From Elainella sp. Prado103 (GTDB lineage Bacteria; Cyanobacteriota; Cyanobacteriia; Elainellales; Elainellaceae), in assembly GCA_025454395.1 (NCBI GenBank), contig JALOOM010000036.1, positions 1 to 40,559 of the forward strand: a DNA stretch of 40,559 nucleotides. Reading direction: 5' to 3'. The notes under the pieces were generated by a model that saw only the letters and a program-made list of their open reading frames with translations, made no database searches and was not told where the DNA came from. Each line of letters begins with the position of its first letter. Position 1 is the first letter of the stretch. Below, one piece after another: positions 26,386-34,291 of this stretch. Made by a program: the position numbers and the translations under genes.

Positions 26386-26436
26386 CAAGTGTTGATCGAA
26401 TTCAAGTGTTGATCGAATTCAAGTGCCGATCGAAAA
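26386..26436. repeat. 17-bp tandem repeat across the dienelactone hydrolase stop codon
   Basis: Two identical copies of CAAGTGTTGATCGAATT are followed by a diverged third (CAAGTGCCGATCGAAAA). The stop codon at 26402-26404 spans the boundary between the first two copies, so the array determines the last residues of the protein. Confidence 0.9.
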
Positions 26437-27142
26437 ATTTGATCCAGCGCTGCCAAGCATCTGCCGCAGCCGCCGGATGATAATCCGATCGTTCGTCACA
26501 GAAAAAGCCATGCCCCGCATTGGGATAGATCTGCAATTGATAGTCTTTCCCCAGTGCTTGCAATCGGGCTTGAATTTGTTGGATGCGATCGAGGGGAATA
26601 AACGGATCTTGCCCACCAAAAAATAGCTGGATCGGCACCGTAATATTTGGCATTGCATCAAACCATTCATCCAGGATCATGCCGTAAAAAGCAGCCGCAG
26701 CCGTAATTTCATCAGAACAACGACAAGCGGTGAAAAAGGTTAATCCCCCGCCTAAACAGAACCCGGTCACGCCAATTCGATCCGGATCAACGGCTGGATG
26801 CGCTTTTAATTCTGCTAATGCCGATCGGAGATCATTTTCCATGGACTGATTCAAGTCTAAGCGCCACATCATCGCCATGGCCGCCTCTACTTGATCATAA
26901 CCAAATCGATTATTCGGTAAATCTCGATAGTATAAATCTGGAATCAGCACCATATATCCCTGCTGGGCGATCCGAGTCGCGATCTCTTGTATATGCGATG
27001 TGACCCCAAAGGCTTCCATCAGCAGCAGGATCGCCGCCTGGTTCCCCTGTTCACCAGAGTCTGCCCTAATCGGACTGAATAGATAGGCTGGCATCTGTCC
27101 ATCAGGCGTGGCAATGAGTTGTTCAGTTTGCTTCACCTGCAT
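26402..27142 (-). CDS. Dienelactone hydrolase family protein
   Basis: A 246-residue alpha/beta-hydrolase. The DLH landmarks are present: LLLMEAFGVTSHIQEIATR (the Glu near the oxyanion site), the Cys nucleophile in GVTGFCLGGGL, Asp in FGGQDPFIPL and His in NAGHGFF. Enzymes of this family hydrolyse lactones or esters; the substrate here is unknown. The start codon lies 26 bases before a four-copy 18-bp repeat. The end of the gene is built from another tandem repeat, giving the tail HLNSINT. It is transcribed in the same direction as the histidine kinase upstream, but 171 bases separate them. Confidence 0.92.
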   Translation of the reverse strand: MQVKQTEQLIATPDGQMPAYLFSPIRADSGEQGNQAAILLLMEAFGVTSHIQEIATRIAQQGYMVLIPDLYYRDLPNNRFGYDQVEAAMAMMWRLDLNQSMENDLRSALAELKAHPAVDPDRIGVTGFCLGGGLTFFTACRCSDEITAAAAFYGMILDEWFDAMPNITVPIQLFFGGQDPFIPLDRIQQIQARLQALGKDYQLQIYPNAGHGFFCDERSDYHPAAAADAWQRWIKFFDRHLNSINT

Positions 27143-27167
27143 TGAATTTCTTCCTCAATTCTTCTGC

Positions 27168-27237
27168 TTTCAACCTAGAATTTGCTTTCAACCTAGAATT
27201 TGCTTTCAACCTAAAATTTGCTTTCAACCTAAAAAGT
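27168..27237. repeat. 18-bp tandem repeat, four copies
   Basis: The unit GCTTTCAACCTAGAATTT is repeated four times, with G-to-A changes in the last two copies. It lies just upstream of the dienelactone hydrolase start on the minus strand, in the place of its leader or promoter. Confidence 0.95.
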
Positions 27238-27313
27238 AATCTCTGGTCTATGCTAGCCTCCAGAATCAAGTTGCGTGATTCCGGCTCGATTCTAACGATT
27301 AAGCTGGCTGCGG

Positions 27314-28756
27314 TTATGAAGTCATCATCGCCTCTGCTTCCATCAGCCAGACAACGGCGGCGGTACCTCGATCGTTTTGCCAATTGGTCGGTAACAAGTG
27401 GCTTGACAGAGCCGGGCTAAAAATTTGAATCTGTCCCTGCATTTGCTGCACTAATTCTCGGGCGATCGACAAACCCAGTCCAGTTCCCGGAATTCCCGTT
27501 GTGGATTGCACCCCACGATAGTGACGTTCAAACAAATGGGGTAAATCTTCTGGCGGAATTCCCGGCCCCGTATCCGCAATAATCAGACATTGATAGGAAG
27601 TTGCCGGATGCGCAGGTAAGGCGGTGATTGAGGTAGGCTCACCAGTAGGCACCGGAGTTGCAATGACAGGAGACTCGATCCAACGTTGCACAGCAACATA
27701 AATGCGACCTCCCGCCGGAGTATACTTCAGAGCATTATCCAACAGATTACTCACCACTTCCCGCAAGCCCTCTCGATCCATTTGCACCGGCGCGAGCGAT
27801 TCTGCGATCGAAGTTGCCAGGATTAACTGCCGATCCTGAGCGATGGCGGCGGCCGAATCCAGTAAAGGCTGTAGCACTGTAATCATCGACTCGGCTTGCA
27901 GGTGAATCGTGCGACCTAATAGCATTTTGGGCTCAGAAGCAGGAAGGGCGATCGCTGCCTGACTTTGAGGATCGACCGTATCAGCCTTCAGCAGGTGCTC
28001 TAGATCAGCAGGTTCAATGTCGATCGTGGCATCGATTTGTTTCAGCAGGTCTTGTAGGCGATCACTCTCGCGCACAATACTTTCTGCTACTGAGCGGTTG
28101 GCATCCTCCGTCCGTAGCCGTTTAATCAGTAATTTACCGAAGGTGCGTAAAGCGGTTAACGGATTGCGAAACTGGTGCAGCAAATCATCTAACAGATCAT
28201 GGCGACGTTCCTCTAACAACTGCTGCTGCTGAAGATCCTGACTGAACCATTGGGCTCGCCAGTCCAGAATGCGAGCTGCTGTTAAGGTTTGGGCAACCTG
28301 CTCAATCTGTTGCTGCTCAGTTTCATTCCAGGCCCGATCGGCTCTGGCAGTAACGAGCAAACCCATCACTTGCTCTTGGTAAATCAACGGCAGCACCATC
28401 TGTTGTTGAGGTAAGAGCACATCGATGGGGTCTAGGGCTGAAGCTGCGGTTAAGGCGGTATCCCAGCTAGGGAGGCGAGGCTGATGAGCAGATTCCCGAT
28501 CCACCGACTCCCATTCATAGCCAGACTGAGTCAGTAAGCGAGGTGACTTTTTGCCAACGTGAGTCAAAAAAGTCAGAATCTGTTCTTCTCCCCAATTTAG
28601 AGCCGCTTCAGGATGGGCAACGATCGGCAGCAATTGGGTATCGGCAGGATTCAAATCTTCCGTTAAATAAACAATGCTGAGGGCAGCTCCCAGTCCTTGT
28701 GTTAAGAGCGCAACTTGAGATTGGCAAAGGGTAACAAACTCGGAACTGGTGGGCAT
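27314..28756 (-). CDS. Sensor histidine kinase, Hik2/CSK-like (GAF, HisKA, HATPase)
   Basis: About 480 residues from the ATG at 28756 (MPTSSEFVTLCQSQVALLT). Residues 10-165 are GAF-like (VLPLIYQEQVMGLLVTARAD). The HisKA helix carries His194 in LLHQFRNPLTALRTFGKLL, a sequence very like that of Hik2 and the plastid sensor kinase CSK. The ATPase domain shows the N box (NLLDNALKYTP), G1 (DTGPGIP) and G2 (GTGLGLS). Hik2/CSK responds to redox or salt and signals to response regulators; that role is inferred from the H-box similarity. No membrane segment is present. No response regulator gene is adjacent. Confidence 0.85.
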   Translation of the reverse strand: MPTSSEFVTLCQSQVALLTQGLGAALSIVYLTEDLNPADTQLLPIVAHPEAALNWGEEQILTFLTHVGKKSPRLLTQSGYEWESVDRESAHQPRLPSWDTALTAASALDPIDVLLPQQQMVLPLIYQEQVMGLLVTARADRAWNETEQQQIEQVAQTLTAARILDWRAQWFSQDLQQQQLLEERRHDLLDDLLHQFRNPLTALRTFGKLLIKRLRTEDANRSVAESIVRESDRLQDLLKQIDATIDIEPADLEHLLKADTVDPQSQAAIALPASEPKMLLGRTIHLQAESMITVLQPLLDSAAAIAQDRQLILATSIAESLAPVQMDREGLREVVSNLLDNALKYTPAGGRIYVAVQRWIESPVIATPVPTGEPTSITALPAHPATSYQCLIIADTGPGIPPEDLPHLFERHYRGVQSTTGIPGTGLGLSIARELVQQMQGQIQIFSPALSSHLLPTNWQNDRGTAAVVWLMEAEAMMTS

Positions 28757-29298
28757 GATCGCACTGCTGGAAAACAAATTTGCTGCCGATCAACAGGCGC
28801 TGATCAAGGGAAGAAGGGCGCGTTTCTTGGCTTAGTGAGCCAGGGACTGCACAAGATTAACCCTTTTGCTTTCTGTCACAAGCTGACTGACAAGAACTGC
28901 CCTTTTACAAATTGTAATTGAGCCATCAACCCTTGAGTTGCTTCTGATCGCGCAGGCAGCTTTAACAACCCAGACACAATGAGCATGGCAAAACGAGAAT
29001 GAGTACCCACTTCACTCGCTGGCTGCCCCGGCAATTCTGGGGATCGAAACACAATGAGAGGGGAGATCACGCTGACGATGGAGATAAAGTCAGACTGGGA
29101 TCGCTTAACCGATGGTCTGAGAAAATTGGGTAGAACTACAGATTTGCTTTAGATTTTGTATCAATAGTTTAAAGGAAGTTGAAATTTTAATTTCAAGCCG
29201 ATATACTTTGCACGGTCTCAGTATTTTTGTAACTAGGGTTACATTACCGATAGTTACAGTATCTCGTCAAGGAGCAATCAAGAGAGGAGGTAGAGAGG
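28757..29298. other. Intergenic region between kinase and DUF3155 genes
   Basis: A divergent promoter region of about 540 bases. The DUF3155-proximal end has a GTA-N8-TAC dyad at 29229-29242. The rest contains no frame with family similarity and no tRNA-like fold that I could see. Confidence 0.4.
29229..29242 (+). promoter_or_regulatory. NtcA-type GTA-N8-TAC site upstream of the DUF3155 gene
   Basis: GTAACTAGGGTTAC fits the NtcA consensus GTA-N8-TAC with a GTAAC/GTTAC dyad. A TACAGT lies at 29255, closer than the usual 20-24 base spacing to the -10 element, so control by nitrogen status is only a possibility. Confidence 0.3.
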
Positions 29299-29610
29299 TT
29301 GGCAAGAAGACGTAAGCGGAAGAGTCGCCGTCGCCTTGAAGGACGCCGGATCTTGGAGTTGGTGCCCCAGTATAGCATTGAGAGTGGTGAGGACAAGCCC
29401 GTCACTGCTGCCCGTAAGTTTATTCAGGCTGAAGGTATTGCGCCACCGGCTTTGCTGTTGGTTAAGCGCAACGAGCATACCACAGACCGATACTTCTGGG
29501 CAGAGAAGGGACTCTTTGGTGCTCAATATGTAGAGGAAAATCATTTTCTGTTTCCCAGCCTGCGGTTTACAGAAGATGATGTTGAAACACTGGTGGCTGC
29601 CGGTCGCTAA
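29299..29610 (+). CDS. DUF3155 conserved cyanobacterial protein
   Basis: A 103-residue protein that begins MARRRKRKSRRRLEGRRILE and continues with PVTAARKFIQAEGI, LLLVKRNEHTTDRYFWAEKG and FGAQYVEENHFLFPSLRF. I recognise it as DUF3155. It starts with TTG, and a strong AGGAGGT Shine-Dalgarno eight bases upstream supports this. The very basic N-terminus could bind nucleic acid. Function is unknown. Its stop codon is the first three bases of a 17-bp tandem repeat. Confidence 0.88.
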   Translation: MARRRKRKSRRRLEGRRILELVPQYSIESGEDKPVTAARKFIQAEGIAPPALLLVKRNEHTTDRYFWAEKGLFGAQYVEENHFLFPSLRFTEDDVETLVAAGR

Positions 29611-29658
29611 CTTGTGACACTCTGTAACTTGTGACACTCTGTAACTTGTGGCACTTTG
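29608..29658. repeat. 17-bp tandem repeat starting at the DUF3155 stop codon
   Basis: TAACTTGTGACACTCTG is present three times, the last copy with two changes. The TAA of the first copy is the stop codon of the gene, so every copy carries a TAA. Confidence 0.95.
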
Positions 29659-29671
29659 TTGCAGGTTTAAT

Positions 29672-29716
29672 GAGTAGCAGGTCAGCGAGTGGCAGGTCAA
29701 TGAGTGGCAGGTCAAT
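29672..29716. repeat. 15-bp tandem repeat, three copies
   Basis: GAGTGGCAGGTCAAT occurs twice, preceded by a diverged copy GAGTAGCAGGTCAGC. It lies 13 bases after the 17-bp array that begins at the DUF3155 stop. Confidence 0.9.
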
Positions 29717-30086
29717 GAATGGAAAAGGGTTTGTGACAGAGCAATCTGTTACGTAGTCTATTCAACAGAAGGGTTTGTTCCAGGATGGTTTGTCTTAGAG
29801 GGTTTCTTCTAGGATGGTTTGTCCCCGGATGATCTGCTCCTGAATAGTCTGCCTCAGAGTTAATCTGTCTTCCAGTAGTCTGTCTAAGTAGTCTGTCTTA
29901 AAGTAGTCTACAGGTGTGCAGGTAACACCGATCGGTAGAGCATTCTCCGCAGCTTTCCGAGCATTTCTCCCAAATTATATTTCCATGAACGGAGCAGACA
30001 TTTGCGAAATTTTTGGAATGGAGAGATGCAACTGAAGTACCTGCAAACCGGGTGCGGGTGTGGGGCGAGATAGCATGTAACTCTCT

Positions 30087-30128
30087 ATGAAGACAGACTT
30101 ATGAAGACAGACTTATGAAGGCAGACTA
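30087..30128. repeat. 14-bp tandem repeat, three copies
   Basis: ATGAAGACAGACTT occurs twice, followed by ATGAAGGCAGACTA. It is about 160-190 bases upstream of the msrP start region. Confidence 0.9.
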
Positions 30129-30206
30129 TTGATTGAATCAATCGAATAGGTCATAGTGAGGCGGGGTTTTTAACTCCGCTTTCGCTTTATGGCCCATTGA
30201 TGGCCA

Positions 30207-30227
30207 AATATGGCCATATTCTTGACA
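30207..30227 (+). promoter_or_regulatory. 14-bp palindrome abutting a TTGACA box upstream of msrP
   Basis: The perfect palindrome AATATGGCCATATT is followed after one C by TTGACA. No good -10 box lies at the usual distance, although TATATT occurs near 30268. It may be an operator next to a promoter; this is inference from position and symmetry. Confidence 0.35.
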
Positions 30228-30291
30228 GAAATTTAAGAGAGCATTGTGCGTCCTGTCTGGGTTCCTCGTATATTAAGAATTGATACGCTAA

Positions 30292-31299
30292 ATGAACTCG
30301 TTGGCACGGTTGAAACCCATGGTTTTGATTCAAATTCCGCAGCGCTGGCAACTACCAGAACATCAGGTTACTTCAGAAACTGCTTTTTTTAACCGACGGC
30401 GATTCCTGAAAACCCTGGTGGGCGCAGGTATTGCTGGTTCTGCCCTGCCTTTGATCGGCTGTCAAGCTCAGACGGCGACTGACTCCCCCACGGTTGGTAC
30501 CCGTCCGCTGCCATTTAGCACCAACCCCTTGTTTACCCAAATCGCCGATCGGGATCTAACCAATGAGCTCGTGGCGGCCACCTACAATAATTTTTATGAG
30601 TTTGGCGGCACCAAAGGAATTTGGCGGAATGCGCAAGCTTTGCCAACAGAAGATTGGCAAGTTGAAGTGACTGGGCTCGTCAACAACCCTCGCACATTTG
30701 ACCTGGATGACCTGACGAAGTCTTTTCCGTTGGAGGAACGAATTTATCGGTTCCGTTGTGTCGAGGCTTGGGCAATGGTCGTGCCGTGGCTTGGCTTTCC
30801 GATGAATGCGCTTTTGCAGGCCGTTGATCCCAAGAGTAATGCCAAATTTGTGCGATTCACATCCTTTTTCGATCGGGAGATTACAAAGGGGCCAACCTTT
30901 CCGCCTAGTCAGTTTCTGCCCTTCCCTTACACCGAATCCCTGCGGATTGATGAAATGGCCAACGATTTGGCTTTCTTTGCTGTGGGTGTTTATGGCCATA
31001 CCTTACCGAAACAGCATGGAGCCCCTATTCGAGCGGTGATCCCCTGGAAGTACGGCTTTAAAGGCGCTAAGTCGATCGTCAAAATTGAATTGGTAGACAC
31101 CCAACCGGCCACTTTCTGGAATACCCTGAGTCCTGGTGAATATAAATTTGAGTCGAATGTCGATCCGGCAGTGCCCCATCCGCGCTGGTCGCAGGCCAAA
31201 GAGCGATTGATTGGAGCCAATGCCGAATTTGAGTGGCAAGAGGTGCCAACCCTGAAATACAACGGCTACGGTGAATTTGTGGCCTCGCTCTACAGCTAA
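30292..31299 (+). CDS. msrP: MsrP (YedY) periplasmic methionine-sulfoxide reductase catalytic subunit
   Basis: A 335-residue protein from the ATG at 30292, or 326 residues from the ATG at 30319 (MVLIQIPQRWQLPEHQVTSE), which fits the family better. The Tat signal NRRRFLKTLVGAGIAGSALP indicates export as a folded molybdoenzyme. The Mo-ligand Cys is in YRFRCVEAWAMVVPWLGFP. Other family blocks are NNFYEFGGTKGIW, PWKYGFKGAKSIVKIELV and the tail YNGYGEFVASLYS. MsrP repairs oxidised methionine in envelope proteins and uses molybdopterin; moaE for that cofactor lies 4 kb downstream. No msrQ haem partner gene is adjacent. Confidence 0.95.
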   Translation: MNSLARLKPMVLIQIPQRWQLPEHQVTSETAFFNRRRFLKTLVGAGIAGSALPLIGCQAQTATDSPTVGTRPLPFSTNPLFTQIADRDLTNELVAATYNNFYEFGGTKGIWRNAQALPTEDWQVEVTGLVNNPRTFDLDDLTKSFPLEERIYRFRCVEAWAMVVPWLGFPMNALLQAVDPKSNAKFVRFTSFFDREITKGPTFPPSQFLPFPYTESLRIDEMANDLAFFAVGVYGHTLPKQHGAPIRAVIPWKYGFKGAKSIVKIELVDTQPATFWNTLSPGEYKFESNVDPAVPHPRWSQAKERLIGANAEFEWQEVPTLKYNGYGEFVASLYS

Positions 31300-31319
31300 G
31301 CTCAAGGGATAAAGGTGCC

Positions 31320-32216
31320 ATGACAACCGGGCTGTTTGTTGGGCTGATCACGCTTGATGTGATTTACCTCATCCCTCAGTTGCCCACTGCCAATCAAAAG
31401 CTGGTGGCGCGAGATTATACGATCGCGGCGGGTGGGCCTGCCACAAACGCTGCGATCACTTTTCAGTATCTTGAACAAAATCCCCGATCCAACTCCCGCT
31501 TGATAGGAGTCTTAGGTTGCCACGCCCTGAGTCAGATTGTATTGGCGGATTTGCAGCAGCGAGCCATTGACTTGATCGATCTCGATCCAGATTCTGCTGA
31601 TCCTATACCGACCTCCTCCATTCTAGTGACCGAAGCAACTGGCGATCGAGCAGTGGTTTCACTGAATGCAATGCGCAGCCAAATTCCTGCCGATCGACTC
31701 GACCCCTACCCACTCGATACTCTGCTTCAGGGCATTGAGGTCGTTTTAATCGATGGACATCAAATGGCCATCAGCCACAAGATTGCTCAACAAGCCCGGG
31801 CTCAACGGATTCCGGTGGTCATTGATGCAGGGAGTTGGAAGCCTGGGTTTGAAACCGTTTTACCCCTGGCGGATTATGTCATTTGCTCAGCTAATTTCTA
31901 TCCCCCTCACTGTACAACCCAGGCAGATCTATTTGCCTATTTACAGCAACTGGGGGTGCCTCACATCGCCGTGACCCATGGAGCAGCACCGATCGAGTTT
32001 TGCTGTTCTGCTCAACCCAATTCAATTGAACGAGGACAAGTTCCTGTTCCCCAGCATTCTGTGATCGATACGGTGGGCGCAGGCGACATTTTTCACGGTG
32101 CATTCTGCCATTTCAGACGACAAGCTGACTTTCCCACCGCATTACACCAAGCGGCACAGGTTGCAGCCTACTCTTGCCGATCGTTTGGCACCCGTGCCTG
32201 GATGTCTAAGGGGTAA
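31320..32216 (+). CDS. PfkB-family carbohydrate kinase
   Basis: A 298-residue ribokinase-fold protein. The first signature is seen as AAGGPATNAAITFQYL, and the second as DTVGAGDIFHGAFCH, with the catalytic Asp in GAGD. Members phosphorylate sugars or nucleosides with ATP; the substrate cannot be told from the sequence. It starts 20 bases after msrP ends, preceded by AAGGTG, so it is probably co-transcribed with msrP. Its stop is 10 bases from the convergent gene at 32227. Confidence 0.9.
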   Translation: MTTGLFVGLITLDVIYLIPQLPTANQKLVARDYTIAAGGPATNAAITFQYLEQNPRSNSRLIGVLGCHALSQIVLADLQQRAIDLIDLDPDSADPIPTSSILVTEATGDRAVVSLNAMRSQIPADRLDPYPLDTLLQGIEVVLIDGHQMAISHKIAQQARAQRIPVVIDAGSWKPGFETVLPLADYVICSANFYPPHCTTQADLFAYLQQLGVPHIAVTHGAAPIEFCCSAQPNSIERGQVPVPQHSVIDTVGAGDIFHGAFCHFRRQADFPTALHQAAQVAAYSCRSFGTRAWMSKG

Positions 32217-32226
32217 TCAATTGGGG

Positions 32227-32676
32227 CTAGGGCGATGGTGGAGGCGTTTGCTGCGTCGAATGCTGAGAGGCATGTCTAGCTAGCCGATCGCGAATACTGG
32301 ACAACTGATCATGGCTATCGACCGGCGAGCGAGGAAAGGGCAAATCTGTATTGGGCCAAGTGGGCAGATCAAAGCAAGGGCAAGCATTCGATTGAATCCC
32401 CAAGCTAATCATCGGTACTGGCATCCCACAACGCGCACAATCACTGATATCCCAATCAGAATCGAGTAACTCATGCATGGACTGAGTCATACCATCTAGA
32501 TAACATTGCTTGCCTTCCGCAGATAAAACCCGCTGCCAGCAAGCTTCAAATGCGGGGCTGTAGTGGCTGCTTTCCATCACAGGCTGTGGCAAAACCACCT
32601 CATGCGGAAAGAGCAAGGGCTTTCCCAACTGAAACCAATATGCGAGGTAGCGCTTTACTTGTTCAGACGTTGCCAT
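32227..32676 (-). CDS. Conserved cyanobacterial protein with Cys pairs, unknown function
   Basis: A 149-residue protein. It opens MATSEQVKRYLAYWFQLGKP and has a possible zinc-binding set, CARCGMPVP and ACPCFDLPTWPN, followed by LPFPRSPVDSHDQLSSIRDR. I recall similar cyanobacterial proteins without assigned function. The four Cys residues in C-x2-C and C-x-C suggest a metal site; this is inference. The C-terminal tail is Gln/Pro-rich. Confidence 0.7.
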   Translation of the reverse strand: MATSEQVKRYLAYWFQLGKPLLFPHEVVLPQPVMESSHYSPAFEACWQRVLSAEGKQCYLDGMTQSMHELLDSDWDISDCARCGMPVPMISLGIQSNACPCFDLPTWPNTDLPFPRSPVDSHDQLSSIRDRLARHASQHSTQQTPPPSP

Positions 32677-32912
32677 AACCTAGGTGCTCTATCAATGAAG
32701 TGGAAGGGGCATGAGACAAAAGAACGCAGTCAAATGAACAGAAATAATTGACAGACTCAAGGTTTGACACCGGAAACTGCTTGACATGGATAGATTCACT
32801 TTAATTCCATGCTATCGAGTTCCACCTATATCTCTTGGATTAAAATCTAGAGCAAAGCTTAAGGTTCGATCGAGAGGTGGCAAAAAGCTGGTCTTGGAAT
32901 AAGGCAAGGATG

Positions 32913-33578
32913 CTACTGATCTTCTGACGACTCTGAGGGTGAAAATGCACCGAGTTGCCCTGGTAGAGGCTGGCCAATTTGCCTCAAATTGATGGCATAT
33001 CCTGCTGTCACCAAGTAAACCGCATCAGCGATCTGGCCAATCTTGCGAGTTGCTTGCCCTAATCGATCGCGGAACAATCGTCCTGATGGATAGGCAGGCA
33101 CCACCCCCCAACCTGTTTCCTCGGAGACAATAATGATCTGAGACTGGCGATGTTGGAGCTGATGGAGGAGTTGATTGAGGATCTGTTGCCAGTCTGATTC
33201 ACTTTGATCCAATAAATTTGCCAACCAGGTGCCAAGGGAGTCAATTAACCAGCAGTCTGGAGCAGGGACTGAGTTGAACACTACAGCTAAATCGATCGGT
33301 ACATGTAGGGTTTGCCAAGTGGAGGGACGACGTTGCTGATGCTGGAGAATCCGCGCCTGCCATTCCGGATCGTCAGGGTTAGTTTGGGCAGTCGCAACAT
33401 AGGTAACCGAAGGGTGACCCGTAACCGAAGGGTGACCCGTAACCGAAGGGTGACCTGTGACTGATGGCTGGTCTGTAATCAGGGGCTTGCCTAGATGAGA
33501 TTGCGCTGCCAGATATTCTGCCCATTCACTTTTGCCCGATCGGGCTGGGCCAGTAACCAAAATCAGCGGAGGTGTCAC
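32913..33578 (-). CDS. cobU: Adenosylcobinamide kinase/guanylyltransferase CobU
   Basis: A 221-residue protein with the P-loop GPARSGKS at 10-17, VTYVATA, the WLIDSLGTWLANLL block and VSEETGWGVVPAYPSGRLFRD with its catalytic neighbourhood. CobU phosphorylates adenosylcobinamide and attaches GMP in late cobalamin assembly. Between the P-loop helix and the strand SVTYVATA lies an insertion of SVTGHP units made by an 18-bp tandem repeat, which enlarges the protein by about 24 residues. Whether the loop tolerates it is unknown; the core motifs are intact. No other cobalamin gene is in the window. Confidence 0.93.
   Translation of the reverse strand: MTPPLILVTGPARSGKSEWAEYLAAQSHLGKPLITDQPSVTGHPSVTGHPSVTGHPSVTYVATAQTNPDDPEWQARILQHQQRRPSTWQTLHVPIDLAVVFNSVPAPDCWLIDSLGTWLANLLDQSESDWQQILNQLLHQLQHRQSQIIIVSEETGWGVVPAYPSGRLFRDRLGQATRKIGQIADAVYLVTAGYAINLRQIGQPLPGQLGAFSPSESSEDQ
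33403..33474. repeat. 18-bp tandem repeat inside cobU
   Basis: Three copies of GTAACCGAAGGGTGACCC (last base changed in the third) and a diverged fourth copy encode SVTGHP units. The repeat duplicates the start of the conserved strand VTYVAT, so it arose by expansion at that point of the gene. Confidence 0.95.
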
Positions 33579-34291
33579 AGTCTGAAAGTATCACAGTCTG
33601 AAAGGGGATGCAGATATCCTAACAGACCCGCATCTTTATCAGCTTGACCTGACCTGACCTTGCAACCCTGATTGCCTGATTGACTGACAAATCTTTTCCC
33701 CTCATCCCTAAATCCCTTCTCCCACTAGGGGCGAAGGGACTTCCCATCAAATCCTGGTTTGAAAGCCCCTCGCCCGCTCTGGGAGAGGGGTTGGGGTGTC
33801 GCTTGCTTCTGCGTAGCAGTGGGTAGTTTGAGTTTTGTCAGTCAATCAGCCTTGCAACCTCAATCGAGATTATCGAGATTAAGGTCACTTTGCCAATACG
33901 TCACCAAAAGTCACAATTAGAACGAAGAATTTATCGTAAAAGCAACTAGAATATGCAAATTGAGATTATTGTTGGGAAAAATTAGACAAAATTTAGATTC
34001 TGATGCTTGCAAGTAAGTTATGTAGACGATAGGGCAGGAGTTACTTTCTGCTTTCCTCTCTTCTCTTTCCTACCTGGGAGGGATGCTCAGATTGAGGATC
34101 TGTTCGAGTGATTGTGAAGCGATTGTAACTAGGTATAACCAGACATTCCAGTTTGGCTCAGTGACTGGATACTGATCAATTTTGAGTAGCAATCTCTTCA
34201 GAATTTTGCTAGCGTTCTACTTGGTGTTCTACCCGACATTTTCACCGGCGACAGTGTAGACTCGCAATCCTTGCTAGGGAATGAGGCTGTT
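33579..34291. other. Intergenic region with MITE
   Basis: A divergent promoter region between cobU (minus) and the gene at 34292 (plus). The left part carries a short CTGACC duplication and the MITE-like element at 33676-33849. The right 440 bases contain no recognised gene or RNA. Confidence 0.5.
33676..33849. mobile_element. 174-bp MITE-like element with perfect 16-bp terminal inverted repeats
   Basis: The ends CTGATTGACTGACAAA and TTTGTCAGTCAATCAG are exact reverse complements. The interior is also an imperfect inverted repeat (CCCTTCTCCCA near the left, TGGGAGAGGGG near the right), so the whole can fold into a long hairpin. It has no coding capacity. CCTTGCAACC lies at 33658-33667 on the left, eight bases before the terminal repeat, and again directly after the right end at 33850-33859, a possible target duplication. 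A 76-bp piece of the same element recurs at 37766-37841. Confidence 0.85.

Larger units (their letters stand above)
29611..30318. other. Repeat-rich intergenic region before msrP
   Basis: About 700 bases without a recognised gene. It holds arrays at 29608-29658, 29672-29716 and 30087-30128 and a decayed array of TAGTCTGTC-like and ATGGTTTGTC-like units from about 29755 to 29912. A hairpin (GCGGGGTT, loop TTT, AACTCCGC) lies near 30163-30181. The 14-base palindrome AATATGGCCATATT at 30207-30220 lies one base before TTGACA. Confidence 0.5.

Noticed and set aside
29278-29715. Minus-strand frame of 145 codons
   Set aside because: It is antisense to DUF3155 and its downstream repeats; its SLTCHSLTCYSL start is a translated tandem repeat.
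33579-33675. Cobalamin riboswitch upstream of cobU
   Set aside because: No B12-box-like sequence was seen; the region has only short duplications and the MITE.
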